A stretch of 53,363 nucleotides of DNA from assembly GCA_964369475.1 (NCBI GenBank), contig CAYJFK010000009.1, positions 1 to 53,363 on the forward strand, given 5' to 3'. The translations under genes and the position numbers were made by a program. Shown in pieces: positions 34,076 through 41,799 of the stretch (positions within the stretch are counted from its first letter, which is position 1; each line of letters opens with the position of its first letter). The stretch comes from CAYJFK01 sp964369475. GTDB lineage: Bacteria > Bacillota > Clostridia > Oscillospirales > Feifaniaceae. The notes beneath the pieces are model-generated. The model did not search any database. It had not been told where the DNA came from and worked only from the letters and a program-made list of their open reading frames with translations.

Positions 34076-34104
34076 TTGACAAAATATTCATATTACTATA
34101 TAAT
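34076..34104 (+). promoter_or_regulatory. Promoter of the rpsF-ssb-rpsR operon
   Basis: Perfect TTGACA (34076-34081), 17 bp, TATAAT (34099-34104), about 80 bp before the rpsF start. Confidence 0.85.
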
Positions 34105-34111
34105 TGTAAAG

Positions 34112-34184
34112 CTACATTAACGTGGCGATCCTTGCCCGCGCGATGAAGTGACGGGCCATAAGTCCAAAAGGAGGTGCAAAAACC
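34112..34184 (+). promoter_or_regulatory. rpsF 5' leader, possible S6:S18 autoregulatory motif
   Basis: GCCCG (34134-34138) pairs with CGGGC (34152-34156), followed by CATAAGTCC and the AAAAGGAGG ribosome site. Many bacteria have an S6:S18-binding hairpin with a conserved CCG here. I see a suitable hairpin but cannot confirm the motif. Confidence 0.35.
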
Positions 34185-34472
34185 ATGGCTAACAAGTACG
34201 AAACCATTCTAATTGTCAACATGGGCCTTGGCGAAGAAGGCATTAAGGGAATAGTAGAGAAGTTTACAAACCTTATTGCTGCTAACGGCACAGTTGAAAG
34301 TGTTGAAGATTGGGGCAAGAGAACTCTTGCTTACGAAATCGACGACATGAAAGAGGGATATTACACCCTTATCAATTTTGAGGCTGCTCCCGAGTTCCCC
34401 AAAGAACTAGACCGTATCTACAAGATTACGGAGGGAGTCATGCGTACCATTATTATCCGTAAAGGAGAGTAA
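34185..34472 (+). CDS. rpsF: 30S ribosomal protein S6
   Basis: 95 residues. Ribosomal S6 fold: ANKYETILIVNMGLGEEG start, GTVESVEDWGKRTLAYEIDDMKEGYYTLINFE, ELDRIYKITEGVMRTIIIR. It pairs with S18 in the small subunit. GGAGG precedes the ATG. First gene of the classic rpsF-ssb-rpsR operon. Confidence 0.98.
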   Translation: MANKYETILIVNMGLGEEGIKGIVEKFTNLIAANGTVESVEDWGKRTLAYEIDDMKEGYYTLINFEAAPEFPKELDRIYKITEGVMRTIIIRKGE

Positions 34473-34481
34473 GGTGAAGGT

Positions 34482-34991
34482 ATGAATAAGGTCATTTTAA
34501 TGGGTAGACTTACGGATAATCCCGTAATTCGTCAAACCCAAACGGGGATTCCCGTTGCGAGCTTTACCCTTGCGGTAAACCGTCAGTTCAAAAATCAGCA
34601 GGGCGAGCGTCAGGCAGATTTCATCGACATTGTCGCTTGGAGAAGTACGGCCGATTTTGTCGGCAAGTATTTTGTCAAGGGTCAGCAGGTAGCTGTAACA
34701 GGCTCTTTGCAAATGCGTGACTGGACGGACAAAGAGGGTAAAAAGCGTAGAAACTATGAAGTTGTAGCCGACGAGGTCTTCTTTGCTGACTCCAAGAGAG
34801 ATGGCGCACCAAGGGGAGACTATCAAGGCGGGTATCAGCCGCAAGGTGGATACAGTGCTCCGCAGGGCGGATATAACCAGCCTCAGGGCGGTGGATATCA
34901 GCAACCGCAGAGCCAGCCGCAAAGCGGAGGCTACGAGCAGGAAAGCGCTCGGTTTGAAACAATAACCGAGGACGACGGACTGCCATTCTAA
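34482..34991 (+). CDS. ssb: Single-stranded DNA-binding protein
   Basis: 169 residues. N-terminal OB fold (about 1-105): MNKVILMGRLTDNPVIRQTQTG, FTLAVNR, DFIDIVAWR, GSLQMRDWTDKEGKKR. A Gly/Gln/Tyr-rich linker follows, then the acidic protein-interaction tip EDDGLPF. It lies 10 nt after rpsF, and its partners in replication and repair bind the tip. Confidence 0.97.
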   Translation: MNKVILMGRLTDNPVIRQTQTGIPVASFTLAVNRQFKNQQGERQADFIDIVAWRSTADFVGKYFVKGQQVAVTGSLQMRDWTDKEGKKRRNYEVVADEVFFADSKRDGAPRGDYQGGYQPQGGYSAPQGGYNQPQGGGYQQPQSQPQSGGYEQESARFETITEDDGLPF

Positions 34992-35053
34992 GGCTTTTGC
35001 CTAAGACCTATGCCGCATAATGCGGTTAAAATCTCAAAATTGGAGGAAATGTA

Positions 35054-35299
35054 ATGAACAACCGTGAAAAGGTTGTCTCCAGAGGACGCCGTGCAAAGCG
35101 CAAGGTTTGCTCCTTCTGTGTAGACAAAATAGAGCATATCGAATACAAGGACACAGCTCGTCTTCGTCGCTACCTATCAGAGCGTGGCAAGATTTTGCCC
35201 CGCCGTATCACAGGTACATGCGCGAAGCACCAACGTCAGCTAACAACAGCTATCAAGCGTGCACGTCACATTGCTACGCTGCCATTTAGCGGAGACTAA
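35054..35299 (+). CDS. rpsR: 30S ribosomal protein S18
   Basis: 81 residues. RKVCSFCVDKIEHIEYKDTARLRRYLSERGKILPRRITGTC is the S18 core. It has the CxxC plus later Cys pattern of zinc-type (C+) S18 paralogues. GGAGG precedes the ATG. Ends the operon before a strong terminator. Confidence 0.98.
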   Translation: MNNREKVVSRGRRAKRKVCSFCVDKIEHIEYKDTARLRRYLSERGKILPRRITGTCAKHQRQLTTAIKRARHIATLPFSGD

Positions 35300-35306
35300 A
35301 AAAACG

Positions 35307-35337
35307 ACCGCCAAGGATTTTCCTTGGCGGTTTTTTG
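35307..35337 (+). terminator. Intrinsic terminator of rpsF-ssb-rpsR
   Basis: CCGCCAAGG-ATTTT-CCTTGGCGG followed by six T. Confidence 0.95.
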
Positions 35338-35381
35338 CATTTGCAAATAATTACTATTTAAAACAAAACCACTGTCGTACA

Positions 35382-35410
35382 TTGACAATTTTTGCTACTC
35401 TTGATATAAT
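35382..35410 (+). promoter_or_regulatory. Perfect consensus promoter of a candidate small RNA
   Basis: TTGACA (35382-35387), 17 bp, TATAAT (35405-35410). Transcription would begin near 35417, and no ORF starts in the next 300 bases. Confidence 0.85.
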
Positions 35411-35416
35411 GAGGTC

Positions 35417-35630
35417 AAGAGAATAATAATTGCGGCAGTCGCAAAGGAGCGGGAACTCCTCTGCGACCTATGCGGAGTTACCGGACTCCAACACAATAGC
35501 TATGCTATACCACATAAACATTATAACTTGTTTAACAGTTTTTTTCAACAAGTTTATTGTATTTGTGTTTGCTTTGCAATACTTATAATTGCAAGCGGTG
35601 TATGGGTGTCTAACCCGTACACCGCTTTTA
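35417..35630 (+). ncRNA. Candidate small RNA or long structured leader
   Basis: About 214 nt between a perfect promoter and an intrinsic terminator (AAGCGGTGTA..GGGT / ACCC..TACACCGCTTTT, 35593-35629), with no coding frame. Hairpins in order: GTCGCA..GGAG/CTCC..TGCGAC (35433-35477), GGAGT/ACTCC (near 35475-35491), ATAGC/GCTAT, AACTTGTT/AACAAGTT, and GCAAT/ATTGC. Distal pairings AACACAA/TTGTGTT and an AT-rich 5'-3' closing stem are possible. It could be a stand-alone RNA (6S was considered but no long rod is seen) or an attenuated leader of the stalk-domain gene 100 nt downstream. Class unknown. Confidence 0.6.
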
Positions 35631-35634
35631 TTGT

Positions 35635-35706
35635 TCTCTGAAAGAGGATCTCGGGGTGCGATAGCGCCCCGAGGAACCCCATCAGAGAAGCGCTATTAGC
35701 GCAACA
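35635..35706 (+). other. Stem-loops in the 5' region of the stalk-domain gene
   Basis: TTCTCTGA / TCAGAGAA encloses CTCGGGG-TGCGATAGCG-CCCCGAG, then GCGCTATTAGCGC. They lie between the candidate RNA terminator and the ribosome site at about 35715. Role unknown. Confidence 0.55.
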
Positions 35707-35729
35707 AGTATTGGAAAGGAAGTGTATTT

Positions 35730-36382
35730 ATGAAAAAAAGAGCATGGAGTATCCTGTCATTTGCAGTGCCGTTTATCTTAGGAGCACTGCTTTGTGGAGG
35801 CCTTGTATCGGCGAGTGGCTCACTCCAAGTGGTGGCGTCAACGCAAAAGGTCTATGTCGATGGCGCACAAGCCCCGAGCTTGAGGCGTACAACATCAATG
35901 GTTCGAACTACTTTAAACTAAGAGACTTAGGAGATGCTGTCGGCTTTGGTGTTGAGTTTGACCAGTCGACAAACAGCATCCACGTAAGCACAGGCGAGGA
36001 GGCCGCAACCCAGCCTGCAATCCCTCCTGCAAGCGGAAACGGAACGGCAACAAATAGCGGAATAAACTACCCGACAGGCCCTGTAACTTTGACGGAGTAC
36101 ATGTTTGGCAATTTATATGCAGAGCACAAGATTGAATCATTCACCATAACCTCTGTAAGCGATACCTATACACAAGACTTAATCAAGATCGAATACGAAA
36201 TAATAGGAACTGTGAATGGCAGTGAATTTTTGGATTTCGATTTAAAATGCTATGATAAAGATGGATTTCTTATCGAGTCTGCCTTTGTGCTAAGTTCAAT
36301 TAGTGACGGAGAAAGATTTAAAATATCTGAGTCAAGTTATATTCCGAAAAACACGGTAAAAATTGAGTTTAGCGTAGAATAA
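35730..36382 (+). pseudogene. Stalk-domain exported protein with a frameshift
   Basis: ATG 35730 follows GGAAAGGAAG. The first frame gives a hydrophobic export segment (about 5-28), then VYVDGAQAP and runs out of frame to a stop at 35921. The +1 shifted frame carries on as ELEAYNINGSNYFKLRDLGDAVGFGVEFD, the standard continuation of the copper-amine-oxidase N-terminal/stalk domain, and reaches a TAA at 36380. A single base missing from the C-run at 35872-35875 explains this. The joined product would be about 217 residues with a beta-rich C-terminal domain. Could be a real disruption or a sequencing error. Confidence 0.8.
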
Positions 36383-36419
36383 TACTTAAAAATGACAGTG
36401 TGCATTTCGCAGCAGACCC

Positions 36420-36620
36420 GGCCAATACCCCCGTTGCCGCCGGCTCAAAGCGGGCGGCGCCTCGTTCCTGCGGGAACGAGAGTCTTTGCCCCAAATGGGC
36501 GCCTACGTAGAGGACGGCGCAGACAAAGGGGCAAAGACAGGATGCGCTTTGCCTCTACTAAGATTATGGCAGAAGCAAAGCGCATCCGCGCCGCCATTCC
36601 CACGTAGGGCGCCAAATACA
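36420..36620 (+). ncRNA. Candidate cloverleaf structured RNA, copy 2
   Basis: Outer stem GGCGGCGC (36453-36460) / GCGCCGCC (36588-36595). Three hairpins inside: (i) CTCGTTCC-TGCG-GGAACGAG at 36461-36480; (ii) 11-bp GTCTTTGCCCC / GGGGCAAAGAC at 36482-36538 with inner GCGCC / GGCGC; (iii) 13-bp GGATGCGCTTTGC / GCAAAGCGCATCC at 36540-36587 with a 22-nt loop containing CTACT and ending GAA. GCTCAAAGCGGGCGGC precedes and GCGCCAAATACA follows, as in copy 1. The tail ACGTAG-GGCGCC could also pair with GGCGCCTACGT in hairpin ii, a possible pseudoknot. The stems have different sequences from copy 1 but the same shape. Confidence 0.55.
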
Positions 36621-36653
36621 GGACAAGTGCCCACCCCTTGCCGTAGGCGGCAA

Positions 36654-36700
36654 GGCCAATATCGCCCCCTCGATGGGGGCGATATTGGCCTATTATTTTG
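36654..36700 (+). terminator. Strong hairpin, probable terminator
   Basis: A 16-bp perfect stem from 36654 to 36690 (GGCCAATATCGCCCCC on the left), loop TCGAT, then TATTATTTTGG. It lies just after the cloverleaf element and a CCTTGCCG-TAGG-CGGCAAGG hairpin. The T-run is interrupted. The remaining bases to 36780 hold an AT-rich promoter-like region. Confidence 0.6.
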
Positions 36701-36780
36701 GAAGGGGAAATTTTGATAAAACTGTTTATTTTTAAATCTATTTGTGATAAAATAAACTATATTATTTTTTGGAGGTAGCT

Positions 36781-37149
36781 ATGGAACTAACACTTGGAAT
36801 AAAGCTAACAGAGGAAGAGGTTGTAACGGCCGAAAAAACAGCAAGGCATGTAGGCAGCGGCACTGCCGGCGTATACTCCACACCTTCCATGATTGCATTT
36901 ATGGAAGGCGTTTCAATGCATGCAGTCGATCCTTGCCTTGAAGAAAACCAAACGACTGTCGGCACAGCTGTAAACATCAAGCATGTCGCCTCGACCGATG
37001 AAGGTGAAAAGGTCTGGTGCGATGCCGAGGTAATCGAGATCGACCGCCGCCGCATCACATTCTCCGTACGTGTGTACAATAAGGACGGCAAAACAGTCGG
37101 CGAAGGCACACATGATAGATTTGTTGTAAGCACAGAAAAATTCAAATAA
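36781..37149 (+). CDS. Hotdog-fold thioesterase (FlK-like)
   Basis: 122 residues from ATG 36781, after GGAGG. Resembles single hotdog thioesterases of the fluoroacetyl-CoA thioesterase-like group: VGSGTAGVYSTPSMIAFMEG near the active site, VGTAVNIKHVASTDEGEKVWCDAEV in the central strand, then FSVRVYNKDGKTVGEGTHDRFVV. It would hydrolyse acyl-CoA. The substrate is unknown. A TGCGAC / GTCGCA stem-loop at about 37171-37205 separates it from cca. Confidence 0.85.
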   Translation: MELTLGIKLTEEEVVTAEKTARHVGSGTAGVYSTPSMIAFMEGVSMHAVDPCLEENQTTVGTAVNIKHVASTDEGEKVWCDAEVIEIDRRRITFSVRVYNKDGKTVGEGTHDRFVVSTEKFK

Positions 37150-37232
37150 ACCATTTAACTTTATAACGACATATGCGACGGCGGATATTTCCGTGGTCGC
37201 ATGTTTCGTACTTTAAATTGGGAGGCTGAGGT

Positions 37233-38591
37233 ATGGCAAAGGAGCTCGATATTAAGGAACTCTTAAGAAAAATTGAAACAGAGCAAACAAAAAAAATAAT
37301 CGACACGATACTCCCCCACGCCACATACTACGTGGGCGGCTGCGTGAGAGATGCCATACTAAACCGCCCGATTATTGACATAGACATGGCGACCGCCGCC
37401 CCATATGAGGAGGCAAAGACAGCCTTGCAAGCGGCAAGCATTGATTTTGTCGAGGGCGGCTACGGCTCGCTTAGGATAGGCGATGTCGAGCTGACCTCCT
37501 TTCGAGAGGACGGAGAATACACAGATAACCGCCATCCCGACGAGATACACCACACTACCGACATAAAAAAAGACTGCCTTCGCAGAGATTTCACAATGGG
37601 AGCGATATACCTAAACCAAGAGGAACTTTTCGACCCATTGGACGGCATTACTGATATACAAAATGGTATTATTCGCAGTATTGGCGACCCCAAAAAGAGC
37701 TTTTCGGACGATCCACTAAGAATACTTAGAGCACTCCGCTTTGAGGCCACTCTTGGATTTGACCTCGACCCAAAAACAGAGCAAGCCATGCATCAATGTG
37801 CAAAAGGAGTTTCTACCCTGTCGGGCGAGCGAATAACAAAAGAGCTTTTTGGCCTGCTTGTAGGCGACTTTGCACTACAAGTTTTGATAGAGCGAAGCGA
37901 AGCCTTAGCCGAAATTATACCCGAAATAAAGGATGCCGCTACATGCCCTCAACACACAAAATATCACAGCTACAACGTGTGGGAGCATACAGCTCGCTCG
38001 GTCGTAGCCGCCCCAAAGGACAAAGTGTTAAGGCTCGCCCTAATGCTTCACGACTTAGGGAAACCTGCTTGCCGCACACGGGATAAAGACGGGGTAGACC
38101 ACTTTGCAGGACATGCCGCATTTGGCGCAGAGATTGCAAAAAGGGTGGTAAAGCGGCTGAGTCTCCCTTCTGCAATGGGCGAGGAGATAGTGAGCCTTAT
38201 CGCAATGCACAGGGCACGTTCTCCCTCCACAGCGGTAGATGCCGCACGGCTTATAAATAAACTTGGCCGTGATAGTGCAAGGCGGCTTGCAGAACTAATG
38301 GCGGCAGACGACATGGCAAAGTCGCCCCAATATATGGCACCTTGGCAGTCTGAGCACTTTGCAAAACTCTTTGACGAGGTAGAGTCCAAGGCCATTCCAA
38401 CAAAGCCGCAAGAGCTCGACATAACAGGGCAGGACGTGAGCTTTGCAGGATTTAAAGGCAGAGAAATAGGAATAGCACTCTCCATTTTGCTCGAAAAGGT
38501 GTGGCAGGGTGAGCTTTTAAACCAAAGGTCGGCACTTATGGGCGAGCTTGATAAATTAGATATAACAGATAGATTAAAGGAGCACAAATGA
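37233..38591 (+). CDS. cca: CCA-adding tRNA nucleotidyltransferase with HD domain
   Basis: 452 residues. Class II nucleotidyltransferase head: YYVGGCVRDAILNRPIIDIDMAT with the catalytic DxD, RRDFTMGAIYL, and DDPLRILRALRFEATLGF. A C-terminal HD-type region (about 245-340) shows YHSYNVWEHTARSV, LMLHDLGKP and HFAGHAAFGAEIA. It adds or repairs the tRNA 3' CCA. It starts 83 nt after the thioesterase and overlaps tsaD by 4 nt (ATGA), so the two are co-translated. Confidence 0.94.
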   Translation: MAKELDIKELLRKIETEQTKKIIDTILPHATYYVGGCVRDAILNRPIIDIDMATAAPYEEAKTALQAASIDFVEGGYGSLRIGDVELTSFREDGEYTDNRHPDEIHHTTDIKKDCLRRDFTMGAIYLNQEELFDPLDGITDIQNGIIRSIGDPKKSFSDDPLRILRALRFEATLGFDLDPKTEQAMHQCAKGVSTLSGERITKELFGLLVGDFALQVLIERSEALAEIIPEIKDAATCPQHTKYHSYNVWEHTARSVVAAPKDKVLRLALMLHDLGKPACRTRDKDGVDHFAGHAAFGAEIAKRVVKRLSLPSAMGEEIVSLIAMHRARSPSTAVDAARLINKLGRDSARRLAELMAADDMAKSPQYMAPWQSEHFAKLFDEVESKAIPTKPQELDITGQDVSFAGFKGREIGIALSILLEKVWQGELLNQRSALMGELDKLDITDRLKEHK

Positions 38592-39589
38592 GAATTCTCG
38601 GAATAGAGTCGTCTTGTGACGAGACAGCGGCCGCTGTTGTAAATGGCAGAGAGGTCTTATCCTCCGTCGTAAACAGTCAAATAGAAACGCATAAACTATA
38701 TGGTGGAGTAGTGCCCGAGATTGCCTCGAGAGCTCATGTAGAGGCAATTAGCACGGTTGTCGACGAGGCAATGCAAAAGGCAAATGTTACATTTGCCGAC
38801 TTAGACGGCATAGCGGTAACTGCCGCCCCGGGGCTAATAGGCGCACTTCTTGTTGGCGTAGGCTTTGCCAAAGGGCTTGCCCTGTCGACTGGCTTGCCAA
38901 TAATACCGGTGCATCACCTTAGAGGGCACATAGCTTCCGGTTACATTGCCGACAAAGAGCTAAAACCGCCCTTTTTGGCGCTCGTGGTGTCGGGCGGTCA
39001 CACTAGCCTTGTGCATGTAGAGGACTACACAAAATTTAAAACGATAGGCGCAACAAGGGACGATGCGGCAGGCGAATGTTTTGACAAGGTGGCAAGAATA
39101 CTCGGCCTGCCATATCCGGGAGGTGCCGCACTTTCAGCCCTCTGCGAGGGGGGAGATGCCGCAATGTTTGAGTTTCCGTCGGCTTCGGTAAAGGACAGCC
39201 CGATGGACTTTAGCTTCTCAGGTCTCAAATCCTCCGCCATACGTTTTTTGCGCCTTACAGAAGGATACGACAAGGCAGATTTTGCCGCTTCATTTACAGG
39301 CACTTTGGTTCATGCACTGTCGAGCCGCCTTGAAGTGGCGGCAGTAGAGACAAAGGCGGAGCGCATTCTTATTGCCGGCGGTGTTGCTGCAAACAAATAC
39401 CTACGAAATGCTGCAATGCAAGTGGCAGACAAAGTCGGCGCAAAACTAACCTTGCCGCCACTCTCTCTGTGTGGCGACAATGCCGCAATGATAGCGGTGC
39501 AAGGGGTATACGAAATGATGGCAGGACAGAGCGCTGACCTATCGCTCCACGCTAAGGCGACCATGTCGATAGAGGAAAATTTTCTTTAA
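38588..39589 (+). CDS. tsaD: tRNA t6A37 threonylcarbamoyltransferase subunit TsaD
   Basis: 333 residues. ASKHA-fold protein: ILGIESSCDETAAAVV start, metal His in PVHHLRGHIASGY, LVVSGGHTSLVHV, GATRDDAAGECFDKVARILGLPYPGG, FSFSGLKSSAIRF, and C-terminal LCGDNAAMIAVQG. It makes the t6A base next to the anticodon. TsaB and TsaE are not in the window. TrmO, which methylates t6A, is nearby. Confidence 0.97.
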   Translation: MRILGIESSCDETAAAVVNGREVLSSVVNSQIETHKLYGGVVPEIASRAHVEAISTVVDEAMQKANVTFADLDGIAVTAAPGLIGALLVGVGFAKGLALSTGLPIIPVHHLRGHIASGYIADKELKPPFLALVVSGGHTSLVHVEDYTKFKTIGATRDDAAGECFDKVARILGLPYPGGAALSALCEGGDAAMFEFPSASVKDSPMDFSFSGLKSSAIRFLRLTEGYDKADFAASFTGTLVHALSSRLEVAAVETKAERILIAGGVAANKYLRNAAMQVADKVGAKLTLPPLSLCGDNAAMIAVQGVYEMMAGQSADLSLHAKATMSIEENFL

Positions 39590-40154
39590 AGTTTGTGAAG
39601 TTGCAATATAGCATGGCAGTTATCAATGGCATCTGTAAAAAACACAGACGCATAAAACCGATAAAATTGGGCTTAAGCTGTAACTTTTTATGTATTTTGT
39701 CCAACTTATTTTAATAATACAATATTACATTTAAGTTGCATTTTGGAAAAAAATAACCAAAATTTTTAAAGAAAAAATGTCAGCCATTATTTTTTTAAGG
39801 TCAAGCGATAAACAAACTTTAACGGTACTGCGTGACATAATAAGCTCATTTATAGCTTGAAATGATAGGGTTTTCCACATTATCCACAGTGTTTTCCACA
39901 TTATTTATAAAAAGTATGGGGATTTTTCTCTATTGACAAGGCTTTTTTGGCAAGAAATCCACATCGACAATCTGGAATATAAATCTAAATGGTTTACATA
40001 ATGTATACTTTTGCAATATCTTCCAATAAACATATTTTAATTATTTGTTTGACAAAATGCTCCCTACAATATAAAATTATAAGTGTAAGGGATAACTTAC
40101 ATTTTAGTTCACTATAATTTATTATAAAACAACTTGAAGCATGGAGGGCGAGTT
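39590..40154. other. Long AT-rich intergenic region with DnaA-box-like cluster
   Basis: 565 bases without an ORF or ribosome site except that of rex at the end. A perfect DnaA box TTATCCACA (39880-39888) sits between TTTTCCACA (39871-39879) and TTTTCCACA (39892-39900). AT-rich tracts lie on both sides. No terminator for tsaD and no Rex operator pair (TTGTTAA..TTAACAA) are evident. Confidence 0.5.
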
Positions 40155-40775
40155 ATGAAAGGAAAGGTTTCATTAGCGGTAGTGAGAAGATTGCCACAAT
40201 ATTACAGATACTTAAAAGAGCTCGAGAATGCAGGCATTACAAAGTCGTCGTCGAGAGATATGGGCGAGGCCATGGGACTTACTGCTTCTCAGATTAGACA
40301 GGATTTAAACTGCTTTGGTAGTTTTGGACAGCAGGGGTACGGCTACAATGTTTCCTCCTTGATAAAGGAAATAGCCTACATTCTTGCAATAGAGGAAGAT
40401 CGACCATTTATAGTGATAGGTGCAGGTCAGCTTGGTGGAGCAATTTCTGCAAGTAACAACCTCAAGGGTAGAGGCTTTAAACTTGTGGGAATATTCGACA
40501 ACGACAGCAATATAGTAGGCAAGAAGATCGGAAACACCGTCGTTCGTCATATAGAAGAACTTGCCGATTTTTGCAAGGCAGAGAAGCCAAAAATGGCAGT
40601 ACTCGCAGTTCCGCAGGGCTCGGCGACAGATGCTGCAAAGCTTTTGTCAAGCCTTGGCGTTCAGGCATTTTGGAACTTCTCAGGGCATATCGATGCCGTA
40701 TGTGAGGGGGCTGTTTTCGAAAATATCCATCTTGAAGACAGCCTTATGACGCTAAGTTACCGCATGGAAGAATAA
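40155..40775 (+). CDS. rex: Redox-sensing transcriptional repressor Rex
   Basis: 206 residues from ATG 40155, 7 nt after GGAGG. N-terminal winged helix: AVVRRLPQYYRYLKELENAGITKSSSRDMGEAMGLTASQIRQDLNCFG. C-terminal Rossmann NAD(H) domain: FIVIGAGQLGGAIS, GIFDNDSNIVG, MAVLAVPQGSATDAA. It represses fermentation and respiration genes when the NADH/NAD+ ratio is low. AGCGGC-GAGA-GCCGCT after the stop is a small hairpin. Confidence 0.96.
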   Translation: MKGKVSLAVVRRLPQYYRYLKELENAGITKSSSRDMGEAMGLTASQIRQDLNCFGSFGQQGYGYNVSSLIKEIAYILAIEEDRPFIVIGAGQLGGAISASNNLKGRGFKLVGIFDNDSNIVGKKIGNTVVRHIEELADFCKAEKPKMAVLAVPQGSATDAAKLLSSLGVQAFWNFSGHIDAVCEGAVFENIHLEDSLMTLSYRMEE

Positions 40776-40809
40776 CAAAAAAAGAGCGGCGAGAGCCGCT
40801 GAGGTGAAT

Positions 40810-41655
40810 GTGAATAACAGCTTTAAATACAAGGCCTCCCTTGACATGGAGGCCTTTGACCTGTGGCAAATTTTACTATCCGGCCAGTGCTTTCGCTCTG
40901 CGCCCGATGGCGACTATGCCATTATAGAGGCAGGCTCTCACAGAGGGCGATTTTCGCAAGAGGGAAGTACGCTACTCTGCGAAGTCGAGAGCGACGAAGC
41001 TCTGCACAACTTTTGGCTGCCTTATTTCGACGGCGGCAGAGACTACAAGACGGCAAGGGAGCATCTATCCAAGATAGATAGCACAATGGAGGCCGCAATT
41101 AAAACAGGGCATGGCGTAAGGGTTCTTCGTCAGCCTGTATTTGAAACGCTCATAACATTTATAATATCACAGCGCAGTAGTATCCCGAGGATAAAAGGGG
41201 TCGTTAAAGCGCTGTGCGAGCGCTATGGCGAGGATATGGGAGACCATCATGCCTTCCCAACACCAGAGCGCCTTGCCTCCTTAGGGCTCGACGAGCTCGC
41301 AACGCTCAAGGCAGGCTACCGCACCCCATATCTCCATGCAGCGGCACAGTTTGCGGCAGAGGGTGGGCTCGACCTGATAGGCAAAATGCCCTACGAGGAG
41401 GCAAAAGAGCTCGTAATGGGGCTTAAAGGTGTCGGCATAAAAGTAGCCTCTTGCTTTCTTCTTTTTGCAGGCGGCTATATGGAGGCATTTCCCATTGACG
41501 TGTGGATAGAAAAAGCGATAAACAGATTTTACGCAGGCAAGCTCGACCACACGGTATTTTCCCCATATGCAGGGCTTGCTCAGCAGTATATGTTCTACTA
41601 CATAAGGCATATAGACGGCGCAAAAGGGCCAGAGGAGTACATGAAAAGGATATAG
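40810..41655 (+). CDS. 8-oxoguanine DNA glycosylase/AP lyase (OGG1-type)
   Basis: 281 residues from GTG 40810, preferred because GAGGTGA (40801-40807) is spaced correctly; GTG 40804 lies inside it. N-terminal OGG_N-like domain (LWQILLSGQCFRSAPDGDY). HhH-GPD motif GLKGVGIKVASCFLLFAGGYMEAFPIDVWIEKAI holds the catalytic Lys (GIKVA) and Asp (PIDVW) of bifunctional enzymes. It removes oxidised guanine and nicks the backbone. It follows rex by 34 nt. Confidence 0.9.
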   Translation: MNNSFKYKASLDMEAFDLWQILLSGQCFRSAPDGDYAIIEAGSHRGRFSQEGSTLLCEVESDEALHNFWLPYFDGGRDYKTAREHLSKIDSTMEAAIKTGHGVRVLRQPVFETLITFIISQRSSIPRIKGVVKALCERYGEDMGDHHAFPTPERLASLGLDELATLKAGYRTPYLHAAAQFAAEGGLDLIGKMPYEEAKELVMGLKGVGIKVASCFLLFAGGYMEAFPIDVWIEKAINRFYAGKLDHTVFSPYAGLAQQYMFYYIRHIDGAKGPEEYMKRI

Positions 41656-41738
41656 AGGCGATATTTGGATCTAGACATATCCAAATATTTCGCAATAAAA
41701 AATTTACGTTACATTTAAAAAATAAGAACAAAATTCAC

Positions 41739-41767
41739 TTGAACTTTTTGTCTTTTATTGTTATAAT
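41739..41767 (+). promoter_or_regulatory. Promoter of the His-rich membrane protein gene
   Basis: TTGAAC (41739-41744), 17 bp, TATAAT (41762-41767), 32 bp before the start codon. Confidence 0.7.
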
Positions 41768-41799
41768 GTGTAGCGGATATTATTTTAGGAGGTCTTAAC

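Noticed and set aside
35417..35630. 6S RNA assignment
   Set aside because: The size and strong promoter fit, but the expected long rod with a central bulge was not seen, so no name is given.
36392..36716. Short Arg/Pro-rich ORFs over cloverleaf copy 2
   Set aside because: Arginine/proline-rich readings of GC-rich stems without ribosome sites.
39871..39900. Chromosomal origin of replication
   Set aside because: Only three boxes are present, and dnaA, dnaN and rpmH are absent; reported as a possible DnaA site only.
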